From Bacteroidaceae bacterium (GTDB taxonomy: Bacteria > Bacteroidota > Bacteroidia > Bacteroidales > Bacteroidaceae), in assembly GCA_024695315.1 (NCBI GenBank), contig JAILIJ010000178.1:1-5474 (forward strand): a stretch of 5,474 bases of DNA, given 5' to 3'. The position numbers and the translations under genes were made by a program. Below are positions 1-5,474 of the stretch, piece after piece (position 1 is the first letter of the stretch; each line of letters opens with the position of its first letter). Under the pieces are notes generated by a model. It had not been told where the DNA came from. It worked only from the letters and a program-made list of their open reading frames with translations, and did not search any database.

Positions 1-128
1 CACCATTACCTAAATAAAGGTAGATAAAAGTATGAATAAGTTATCTCCTTAGGTATTCTAATAACGTAATCTTTTAGAGATTACTTATATAACATATTTA
101 TATCACACAAAATCACATGTTTTGAGTA
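1..128. other. AT-rich intergenic DNA with a small hairpin
   Basis: No coding frame runs in from the left edge: stops occur early in every forward frame and no reverse frame looks coding. The only structure seen is a perfect 7-bp inverted repeat, 66-72 against 78-84, with a 5-nt loop. A shorter inverted repeat lies at 7-11/18-22. The larger hairpin could mark the end of a transcript entering from the left. It is followed by mixed A/T and not by a clean T run, so calling it a terminator would be weak. Confidence 0.35.
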
Positions 129-159
129 TTGCAAACTATAATAATTCGCCGTACCTTTG
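129..159 (+). promoter_or_regulatory. Bacteroidota-type promoter of an orphan transcript
   Basis: The sequence shows TTG at 129-131, a 20-bp spacer and TACCTTTG at 152-159. This matches the Bacteroidota housekeeping sigma consensus (-33 TTTG, -7 TAnnTTTG) in both boxes and in spacing. Transcription would start a few bases downstream, near 165-167. That leaves out or makes leaderless the nearby ATG at 162, which argues that the product is not a conventional mRNA. Confidence 0.65.
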
Positions 160-302
160 CAATGTCAAAAAAAACAAAGTGTTTTACTTCACAATGTTTA
201 TTCGACGACAAAAGTCGATCTTTACTCATAATAATACGAAATAAAGGAATGCTCAACCGTGAGGTTCGGCTCCGAACTAAAGTTTACAGACTTTGTTTGC
301 AA

Positions 303-335
303 ACTTTAGAATTAAGCTTAAATACTTTAGAATTA
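303..335 (+). repeat. 12-bp direct repeat, 21-bp period
   Basis: ACTTTAGAATTA occurs at 303-314 and again at 324-335, so the copies start 21 bp apart, two helical turns. The palindrome TTAAGCTTAA (312-321) spans the junction. The first copy overlaps the 3' arm of the 9-bp inverted repeat ending at 309. In the RNA, the second copy could therefore offer an alternative partner for the 5' arm. Confidence 0.8.
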
Positions 336-364
336 CGTAACCATATAATGTTGGAGAATATAAG

Positions 365-411
365 CCTATAACTCGTTCGCGAAGAATAAGTTATAGGTTT
401 TCTCTTTTTTT
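365..411 (+). terminator. Intrinsic terminator
   Basis: A perfect 9-bp inverted repeat, CCTATAACT (365-373) and AGTTATAGG (389-397), encloses a 15-nt loop that contains the palindrome TTCGCGAA (376-383). A T-rich tract follows at once (398-411, interrupted only by two C residues). The reverse orientation lacks a T run, so it should act on + strand transcripts only. Confidence 0.78.
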
Positions 412-448
412 ATGCCCACAAAGACTAGTTTTTACTTCATGAATAAAA

Positions 449-626
449 AAAAGTACCGAAAAGTATCGAAAAGTATCAAAAAGTACCGAAAAGCATCGAA
501 AAGCATCAAAAAGTATAGAAAAGTATCGAAAAGCATCGAAAAGTATCAAAAAGTATCGAAAAGCATCGAAAAGTATCAAAAAGTATAGAAAAGTATCAAA
601 AAGCATCGAAAAGTATCAAAAAGCAT
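449..626. repeat. Tandem decamer array with phased A-tracts (17 full units)
   Basis: Seventeen consecutive units of 10 bp fit AAG(T/C)A(T/C)(C/A)(G/A)AA in perfect register from 451 to 620, with a partial unit to 626 and two leading A residues. No unit has an insertion or deletion; all variation is substitution, mainly T/C at unit positions 4 and 6 and G/A at position 8. Each junction gives a run of four or five A, so an A-tract recurs once per helical turn. Phased A-tracts are known to bend DNA intrinsically. The array lies between a terminator and a -7 box and is unlikely to be coding; the open reverse-strand frame follows from the repeat lacking stops in that frame. Length changes by replication slippage are plausible. 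Confidence 0.97.
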
Positions 627-647
627 ATTTTCACAACCCCTATTTTG

Positions 648-655
648 TATCTTTG
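648..655 (+). promoter_or_regulatory. Promoter -7 box directly after the decamer array
   Basis: TATCTTTG fits TAnnTTTG exactly. No TTG lies 19-21 bp upstream; only a T-rich stretch at 626-631 is present, so the -33 side is poor. The last repeat unit ends about 22 bp upstream of the box, so curved array DNA would lie where RNA polymerase alpha subunits or upstream DNA contacts occur. Start of transcription would be near 661-663. Confidence 0.45.
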
Positions 656-661
656 TAACGC

Positions 662-1031
662 ATTTCAAAGACAATGAGTTTATGAACCTAATACGAAGGT
701 AATACGAACCGTTGTCGAAGAAATTTACAGGTAAAGTATGTGGAAACGAAACTTATTTTGCATATACAGATATATGTCTTAGTTCTACCACAACTTACTC
801 AATAAATTTTTGATGTTAATCGTTCTGAGCATGACACTAAACCAAAACGAATGAATCTAAAACATAAAATAGAAAGAAGACTCATTGACCTTGGATCTAC
901 AATTTATGACCTGGATAAAATTGTTATTCTTCAATTCTATTATGCTATGTTATACAGAAAGATAGAAACATTGTCCAATAAACGATTCTGTTTAATCAAC
1001 AAAAAAATGGACAATATTTTTTTATTTTTTT
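662..1031 (+). ncRNA. Possible second orphan transcript (about 370 nt), function unknown
   Basis: The interval runs from the -7 box at 648-655 to an intrinsic terminator at 970-1031 with no convincing gene. Visible structure includes an imperfect long hairpin at 739-792: TGTGG/CCACA at its base, a GAAACT/AGTTC mid-stem with one bulge, and CATATA/TATATG (761-766/771-776) at its tip around a 4-nt loop. A direct repeat of TAATACGAA lies at 689-697 and 700-708. The 60-codon frame at 851-1033 would have its stop codon at the extreme end of the terminator T run, so a terminated RNA would lack it. Very short frames occur at 682-702 (6 codons) and 813-854 (13 codons). No RNase P, tmRNA or riboswitch signature was recognised. 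A decayed gene remains possible. Confidence 0.28.
970..1031 (+). terminator. Intrinsic terminator upstream of the esterase gene
   Basis: ATTGTCCA (970-977) and TGGACAAT (1008-1015) form a perfect 8-bp stem, followed by two runs of seven T (1017-1023 and 1025-1031). The 30-nt loop is large but holds a further 4-bp pair (984-987/994-997). A run of seven A at 1001-1007 could pair instead with the first T run. It should insulate the esterase gene from upstream transcription. Confidence 0.68.
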
Positions 1032-1071
1032 AACTTGTTTGGGCAAAAAAATGCAACAAAGATGTCTAATC

Positions 1072-1082
1072 TGTACCGTACA
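1072..1082. promoter_or_regulatory. Palindrome, candidate operator of the esterase promoter
   Basis: TGTAC-C-GTACA is a perfect palindrome with a single central base. It ends 17 bp before the -7 box at 1100, so it overlaps the region where the -33 element should be, and no good -33 element is visible there. That position would suit a dimeric regulator. No regulator gene is in the window and I do not recognise the motif as a known site. Confidence 0.3.
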
Positions 1083-1099
1083 ATATACATCAAAAGAAA

Positions 1100-1107
1100 T
1101 AAATTTG
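1100..1107 (+). promoter_or_regulatory. Promoter -7 box for the esterase-arabinofuranosidase genes
   Basis: TAAATTTG is an exact match to TAnnTTTG. Transcription would start near 1113-1115, leaving a leader of about 37 nt that is A/T-rich and has no Shine-Dalgarno sequence, which is usual in Bacteroidota. No TTG occurs at the expected -33 distance; a weak -33 is compatible with a promoter that needs an activator. Confidence 0.55.
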
Positions 1108-1150
1108 CAGAGAAAATAAAAACTTATCAATTTATCTTAACGACCTAATC

Positions 1151-2722
1151 ATGAAAAAAAGAAACAAATTATTATTTGCTCTGGCATTATTGTCATTTGC
1201 TATTAATGTCAAAGCACAGCCCATTACAGCTGGACCACACACACGAGTAGAAACGGTCTATGGTCCAATTGAGGGTTATCAAGATGGTGCTATCTATACT
1301 TTTAAAGGTATAAGATATGCAAAGGCTGAACGTTTCATGCCTCCACAGGCTCCAGACAAGTTCACAACATTGAGACAATGTAAGCTTTATGGGCCTAAAG
1401 CACCACAAGGACAAAATTTTAGATGGAACGAACGAGGTAGTCAAACAGATTATAATTTCGGCAATCAGTTCGTACTTGAACCAATGGACGAACAAGGATG
1501 TCTCGTTCTGAATGTTTGGACACCTGCCATCAACGATAATCAGCGCCGTCCAGTATTTGTGTGGATACATGGTGGAGGATACGCTGGAGGTTCAGGACAC
1601 GACTTACCATGTTATGAAGGACGAGCACTCGCCGAAGTAGGAAATATTGTAGTAGTAAACCTTAACCATAGACTCAATGTCCTTGGATATTCTGATTTAA
1701 CAGCTCTTGGAGGCAAATATTCACAGTCGGTCAATCTTGGCCAACAGGATATTGTTAAAGCTCTCGAATGGGTACGTGATAATATAGAACGTTTTGGAGG
1801 CGATCCTAACCAGGTAACCATAGGAGGACAATCTGGAGGTGGTGGAAAGGTCTCTACCATTTTAGCTATGCCTTCTGCTAAGGGACTTTTCAAACGTGCT
1901 ATTATACAGAGCGGCTCAACAACACGTCAGGCTTTACCAGAACAAACACGTAAGTTTGGTATTGCTTTTGCTGAAGAACTCGGAGAACCTGCCAATGAAA
2001 ATGCAGATTTCTCTAAATATACATACGAACAACTGAATGAGGCCATTGGTAGACTCGCAAAAAAAGGTATAAGAAGTCCACAATCACCTGTTGTGGACGG
2101 CAAGATACTTCCTCAGCACCCATTTGAACCAGCTTCACCTGTTTCAAAAGATGTACCAATGCTTATCGGAACAGACTTCAACGAGTTTACTTTCGACATA
2201 AGCAAAAACATGACATGGCAAGAAGCTGAAGAGGCTGTAAAAAAACGTATGGGTAATGAAAAAGGACAGCTGTTCATTGATGCTTTTCATAAGGCATACC
2301 CAAAAGCTGAACCTAAAGAACTTACATACATAGACACAGGATTCCGAGCTGGAGCAGTTCAACAGGCTAAAGCAAAAAGCCAACAAGGAGGTGCACCTGC
2401 ATACCTATATCTCTTCACTTGGAAACCTGAAAGCAATGCACTTGGAGCTTCACATGGCATGGAATTACCTTTCATGCTACACAACGTAAGTCTACAGAGA
2501 GAAATGACAGGTGCATCAGAGAAAGCATATAAATTTGAGAAACTCATAAGCAGCATCTGGTTGGCATTCATCAAGACAGGAAATCCTAATGTTGATGGAC
2601 TACCAAAATGGGAACCTTATAACGAAAAAACTGGTGTTACTATGATTCTTGATAACACTTGTCAACCTCTTCAACATCACGATGACGACTTGATGAAAAT
2701 GAGCCATAACATCTGGAGATAA
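1151..2722 (+). CDS. Secreted type-B carboxylesterase (alpha/beta hydrolase, COesterase family)
   Basis: This 523-residue protein belongs to the type-B carboxylesterase/para-nitrobenzyl esterase family and hydrolyses carboxylic esters; the natural substrate cannot be read from sequence. The start at 1151 gives a signal peptide at once: KKR, a hydrophobic core from about residue 7, and a likely cut after Ala22 (VKA-Q). It has no lipobox Cys, so the enzyme is probably soluble in the periplasm. Family landmarks are in order: FKGIRYA (51-57), CLVLNVWTP (117-125), the oxyanion-hole HGGG (140-143), the nucleophile elbow GQSGG with Ser228, the acid Glu345 in GTDFNE, and the catalytic His435 in SHGMELP. 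The elbow differs from the usual GESAGG. Length is normal and the frame is intact. It lies 97 bp upstream of a GH51 arabinofuranosidase, which suggests a role in removing acetyl or feruloyl esters from hemicellulose; that is inference. The family is certain, the substrate is not. Confidence 0.95.
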   Translation: MKKRNKLLFALALLSFAINVKAQPITAGPHTRVETVYGPIEGYQDGAIYTFKGIRYAKAERFMPPQAPDKFTTLRQCKLYGPKAPQGQNFRWNERGSQTDYNFGNQFVLEPMDEQGCLVLNVWTPAINDNQRRPVFVWIHGGGYAGGSGHDLPCYEGRALAEVGNIVVVNLNHRLNVLGYSDLTALGGKYSQSVNLGQQDIVKALEWVRDNIERFGGDPNQVTIGGQSGGGGKVSTILAMPSAKGLFKRAIIQSGSTTRQALPEQTRKFGIAFAEELGEPANENADFSKYTYEQLNEAIGRLAKKGIRSPQSPVVDGKILPQHPFEPASPVSKDVPMLIGTDFNEFTFDISKNMTWQEAEEAVKKRMGNEKGQLFIDAFHKAYPKAEPKELTYIDTGFRAGAVQQAKAKSQQGGAPAYLYLFTWKPESNALGASHGMELPFMLHNVSLQREMTGASEKAYKFEKLISSIWLAFIKTGNPNVDGLPKWEPYNEKTGVTMILDNTCQPLQHHDDDLMKMSHNIWR

Positions 2723-2819
2723 TTTACAGAAGAAATACAATTAATTCATTACATATATATAGTTTTTCAAACAATTAATAACAAATACTTAATACCAATT
2801 TTTTACAACACCATTAAAA

Positions 2820-5348
2820 ATGGATAAGAAAATTCTAACTACCGCACTCATGGCCCTATCCATGAATGCTATGGCTCAAACAGATGCCATAAAAATTGAC
2901 CTTTCTCAGCGAGGAGCAAAAGTTTCCAATAGCCTATATGGAATATTCTTCGAAGAGATTAGTCACGCTGGTGATGGAGGTCTATATGCAGAACTCGTAC
3001 AGAACCGAGGTTTCGAAGAGCATGTTCTTCCGACAAGTATGACATACGAAAACGGAAAGGCTGTTGCTATTGATGCTATGAACTATGAGCACCGAAACAA
3101 TAGAAAATGGAACATACCATGGAATATGGAGGAGAAAAAAATGACAGCTTGGCAAGTTACTGGGCAGCAAAGCGTCGTAAGCGGAGAGGTTATCAAAGTT
3201 AGTACACCACTCCACTCTAACACTCCACATGCTATGCAACTTAACATTTCTAGCATAGAAAAAGGCGGAAAGGCTGTACTTACTAACACTGGATATTGGG
3301 GCATGGGACTCCAGAACGGAGAAAAATATGACCTACGATTCTATGTGAAGAGTGATGACTTCAAGGGAAATATAACTGCACGCATTAGCGACAACAACGG
3401 CAAGTCTCTTGGAAGTACAACATTCAAAGCTAAGAAGATAAAGGATTGGACTGAATTCACAGCCACAATTACATCTTCTGGCAATACTGCTAAAGGACAA
3501 CTTTCTTTGGAGTTTGATAACAAAGGTACTATCCTGGTTGACTACGTATCTCTCTTCCCACAAAACACATTCATGGGACGTAAGAATGGTCTTAGAAAGG
3601 ATGTCGCAGAAATGATCGTAGGACTTCACCCACGTTTCATGCGCTGGCCAGGTGGATGTATCGTGGAAGGTGCAACATACGAAAACCGCATAAGATGGAA
3701 GGAAACTCTTGGCGATCCTATGACACGACGCGGAGAATGGGACCTCTGGGGATATCGCACTACTATGGGTATAGGATACCATGAATTCCTACAGTTCTGT
3801 GAAGACCTCGGAATGGATGCTATGTTCGTAAATAATGCAGGTATGTCTTGCTCTGTTCGTAACGGAGACTTCGTAAGCAGCAGGTCTGACATGGATGCCG
3901 TAGTTCAAGACTTCAGAGATGCAATAGATTATGCTCTTGCTGACCCTGCTAAGAACAAATGGGCAAAAATGCGTGCTGATGCAGGACACCCTATGCCTTT
4001 CCCTCTCAAATACGTGGAAATTGGTAACGAGAATGTAGGACCTGAATATGTTAAGCATTTCAACTACATCTTCAAAATTCTCAAAGCTGAATATCCTAAT
4101 ATCATTTTCATCAATACTCTTGGACACACAGACAATCTGCTCAACCAAGTTCCTGGTGAATACATGGTAGACCCACACTGGTACCGTAATCCTGACTTCT
4201 TCTTTGAGAATAATCACCTCTTTGACGATGCACCACGTACACACGACATTTATGTAGGTGAATATGCTTGTAACGGAGGAGTTGGAGCTGGTAATCACCT
4301 CGCAGCTCTTAGCGAAGCAGCATTTATCATGGGTATGGAACGTAACAGCGATGTGGTAAAAATGAGTAGCTATGCCCCACTCTTCGAAAATGAAAACAGA
4401 AGAGATTGGCCTTGCAACCTTATCCACATCAATAGCACTGATGTCTACGGTCGCTCTTCTTACTATGTACAGCAAATGTCAGCAGAACATCGCCCATCTT
4501 ACAACGTGTATGTAAGCGAACCTACAACTGCAGGTAAAGCTAAACCTTTCGATGCCGGAGCTGTCGGTCTTGGTACTTATGCTACTCAATGTGAATATAA
4601 GGACATCAAGATTACTACTGCTGACGGAAAAACTCAAGCTTACAAACCATCAGATTTCAAGACTATAAAAGGACAATTCAAGACTGAAGGTAATGTTCTT
4701 AGCCAAACATCTGATGAACAGGTTACAGTTGCTCAGCTAAACGGATTCAAGGCTGACAAATACACTATTGAACTCAAGGCACGCAAGACTGGAGGTAAAG
4801 AGGGATTCTTCATCTACTATGGACTTGACGAAAAGGGACGCAACGGATATGCTTGTAACATAGCTGGATGGAACAACAATAATACAGCTGTACAACCTAT
4901 GTTCCGCGGACGTGTAACAGACATTTTAGGACGCCGAGTAAACCAAACTGTTGATTCTAACCGCTGGTATGACATTAAGCTTAACGTAACACCTGACTCT
5001 GTAACTCTATACATGGACGGTAAAGAAATAACAACTGCAAAGCCAAATGCACATACACGTCATTTCTGTCAAACTGGATATGACGACATGACTGGCGAAC
5101 TTATTATCAAGGTTGTCAACGGTACAGACCAGACTTACCGTCGCAATTTCGTAATTGAAGGAGCTAAAACTATAAATGCAAACGGAACTGTTATTACACT
5201 CGCAGGTAACGCAAATGAGGAAAATAGCTTTGAATCACCTCGTAAGTTTGCTCCTGTAACATCTGATTATAACAAATTTGCAAAAGAATTTAGCTATGAG
5301 TTTAAGCCTTCTTCATTCACAATTCTGAGAATAAAGGCAAGTAAGTAA
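2820..5348 (+). CDS. Secreted GH51 alpha-L-arabinofuranosidase with two inserted accessory modules
   Basis: This 842-residue retaining glycosidase releases terminal L-arabinofuranose from arabinoxylan, arabinan or their oligosaccharides. A signal peptide ends near Ala19 (AMA-QT) with no lipobox, so it is probably periplasmic. GH51 landmarks: SLYGIFFEEISHAGDGG (38-54), then MRWPGG (274-279), acid/base Glu404 in EIGNEN, DPHWY (451-455), and nucleophile Glu481 in VGEYA. Between the first strand and the rest of the barrel, residues about 105-247 form a CBM4/9-like beta-sandwich (WQVTGQQ start, LVDYVSLFP end). The C-terminal beta-sandwich is interrupted: residues about 570-755 look like a concanavalin A-like/DUF1080-type lectin fold (VGLGTYATQCEYKDI, WYDIKLNV, LYMDGKEI), and the GH51 C-terminal domain resumes at about 757 (GELIIKVVNG) to LRIKASK. 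Total length exceeds that of simple GH51 enzymes, which is explained by these modules. No type IX sorting domain is seen at the end. It is probably co-transcribed with the esterase, since the 97-bp gap has no terminator and no exact TAnnTTTG box. Confidence 0.96.
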   Translation: MDKKILTTALMALSMNAMAQTDAIKIDLSQRGAKVSNSLYGIFFEEISHAGDGGLYAELVQNRGFEEHVLPTSMTYENGKAVAIDAMNYEHRNNRKWNIPWNMEEKKMTAWQVTGQQSVVSGEVIKVSTPLHSNTPHAMQLNISSIEKGGKAVLTNTGYWGMGLQNGEKYDLRFYVKSDDFKGNITARISDNNGKSLGSTTFKAKKIKDWTEFTATITSSGNTAKGQLSLEFDNKGTILVDYVSLFPQNTFMGRKNGLRKDVAEMIVGLHPRFMRWPGGCIVEGATYENRIRWKETLGDPMTRRGEWDLWGYRTTMGIGYHEFLQFCEDLGMDAMFVNNAGMSCSVRNGDFVSSRSDMDAVVQDFRDAIDYALADPAKNKWAKMRADAGHPMPFPLKYVEIGNENVGPEYVKHFNYIFKILKAEYPNIIFINTLGHTDNLLNQVPGEYMVDPHWYRNPDFFFENNHLFDDAPRTHDIYVGEYACNGGVGAGNHLAALSEAAFIMGMERNSDVVKMSSYAPLFENENRRDWPCNLIHINSTDVYGRSSYYVQQMSAEHRPSYNVYVSEPTTAGKAKPFDAGAVGLGTYATQCEYKDIKITTADGKTQAYKPSDFKTIKGQFKTEGNVLSQTSDEQVTVAQLNGFKADKYTIELKARKTGGKEGFFIYYGLDEKGRNGYACNIAGWNNNNTAVQPMFRGRVTDILGRRVNQTVDSNRWYDIKLNVTPDSVTLYMDGKEITTAKPNAHTRHFCQTGYDDMTGELIIKVVNGTDQTYRRNFVIEGAKTINANGTVITLAGNANEENSFESPRKFAPVTSDYNKFAKEFSYEFKPSSFTILRIKASK

Positions 5349-5400
5349 GAAAAGATTTATTATTAATAATACATTCGCAAGTCTTTTCGAGACTATTAAG

Positions 5401-5445
5401 GGGGGTACAACAAATGCAAATTTTGTTGCCCCCACTTTATTTCCT
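5401..5445 (+). terminator. Strong hairpin after the arabinofuranosidase gene, probable terminator
   Basis: GGGGG (5401-5405), a 2-nt bulge, and CAACAAA (5408-5414) pair with TTTGTTG (5422-5428) and CCCCC (5429-5433) around a 7-nt loop, giving 12 paired bases. The following ACTTTATTTCC is only moderately T-rich. It begins 53 bp after the stop codon and fits the end of the two-gene transcript, or a 3' end protected from exonucleases. A smaller hairpin, AGTCT/AGACT at 5380-5384/5390-5394, precedes it. Nothing recognisable follows to the end of the window. Confidence 0.65.
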
Positions 5446-5474
5446 CGATAATCCACCTCCTTTAATTACATATA

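Larger units (their letters stand above)
166..411 (+). ncRNA. Candidate orphan structured small RNA (about 245 nt)
   Basis: This unit is defined by a good promoter at 129-159 and a clear intrinsic terminator at 365-411, with no convincing gene between. Hairpins visible inside it are: 202-206/214-218 (TCGAC/GTCGA); 264-268/273-277 (GTTCG/CGAAC around a GCTC tetraloop); and a perfect 9-bp pair 277-285/301-309 with a 15-nt loop. The last two share base 277, so they abut or compete. The 80-codon frame across this interval starts before the promoter's expected start site and stops inside the terminator stem, and its peptide resembles nothing I recognise. I considered 6S RNA, SRP RNA, tmRNA and RNase P RNA and saw none of their conserved motifs. 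Both ends are predicted only; a long leader or relic of a lost gene is the main alternative. Confidence 0.4.

Noticed and set aside
166..260. Remnant of a Bacteroidota tyrosine recombinase gene, hinted by a short Phe/Tyr-rich frame after 177
   Set aside because: The resemblance is a few residues only and the frame stops within about 25 codons.
264..277. tRNA-like T-arm (GGTTCGGCTCC)
   Set aside because: No acceptor, D or anticodon arms can be placed around it; it is better read as a small hairpin.
129..371. 80-codon forward frame
   Set aside because: It begins inside the -33 element of the promoter, its internal ATG at 162 lies before the expected transcript start, its stop is in the terminator stem, and the peptide has no recognisable family.
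391..606. 71-codon reverse-strand frame encoding a 10-residue repeat rich in Phe, Leu and Asp
   Set aside because: Its periodicity is a direct result of the 10-bp DNA repeat (30 bp gives 10 codons). It starts inside the array just after an in-frame stop and runs into a terminator, with no promoter seen.
449..626. CRISPR array
   Set aside because: Units are contiguous 10-mers with no spacers and no cas genes nearby.
851..1033. 60-codon forward frame as a small protein gene
   Set aside because: It overlaps the whole terminator and would lose its stop codon. Composition follows the AT-rich DNA and no family or clear membrane segment is seen. Kept only as a finding.
2741..2767. Internal promoter for the GH51 gene (TAGTTTTT at 2760-2767)
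   Set aside because: It misses the final G of TAnnTTTG and no TTG lies at the right distance upstream; co-transcription with the esterase is simpler.
3333..4475. Long reverse-strand frames within the arabinofuranosidase gene (3333-3782 and 3789-4475)
   Set aside because: They are antisense to a well-supported GH51 gene with all catalytic motifs and have no recognisable domains.

Overview
The window looks like a piece of a Bacteroidota chromosome, most likely a Prevotella/Segatella-type gut or rumen anaerobe. The evidence is: AT-rich DNA, A-rich leaders without Shine-Dalgarno sequences before both genes, several good matches to the Bacteroidota -7 promoter box TAnnTTTG, and two secreted plant-polysaccharide enzymes of types common in that phylum. 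The genus is an inference from style and was not checked by alignment.

Layout. Positions 1-1150 hold no convincing protein gene. They are not featureless: a promoter at 129-159 is followed by about 245 nt of potentially structured sequence and a clear intrinsic terminator at 365-411, which together form a candidate orphan small RNA. A near-perfect array of 17 ten-base units (449-626) comes next, with an A-tract once per helical turn. It stops just upstream of a second -7 box (648-655). From there a second possible non-coding transcript runs to a terminator at 970-1031. Positions 1032-1150 form the promoter and leader of the first gene, with an 11-bp palindrome (1072-1082) just upstream of its -7 box.

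Positions 1151-5348 hold two same-strand genes separated by 97 bp: a secreted type-B carboxylesterase of the alpha/beta-hydrolase fold (523 aa) and a secreted GH51 alpha-L-arabinofuranosidase (842 aa). The second enzyme carries a CBM4-like module and a concanavalin A-like module inserted in it. A strong GC-based hairpin follows at 5401-5433.

How the genes may work together (inference): the arabinofuranosidase removes arabinose side chains from arabinoxylan or arabinan, and the esterase could remove ester substituents that block such side chains. Both have signal peptidase I type leaders, no lipobox and no obvious type IX sorting domain, so the periplasm is the likely site. No SusC/SusD pair, regulator or transporter lies in the window. 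The most unusual part is the intergenic block: phased A-tract repeat plus two apparent orphan promoter-to-terminator units.
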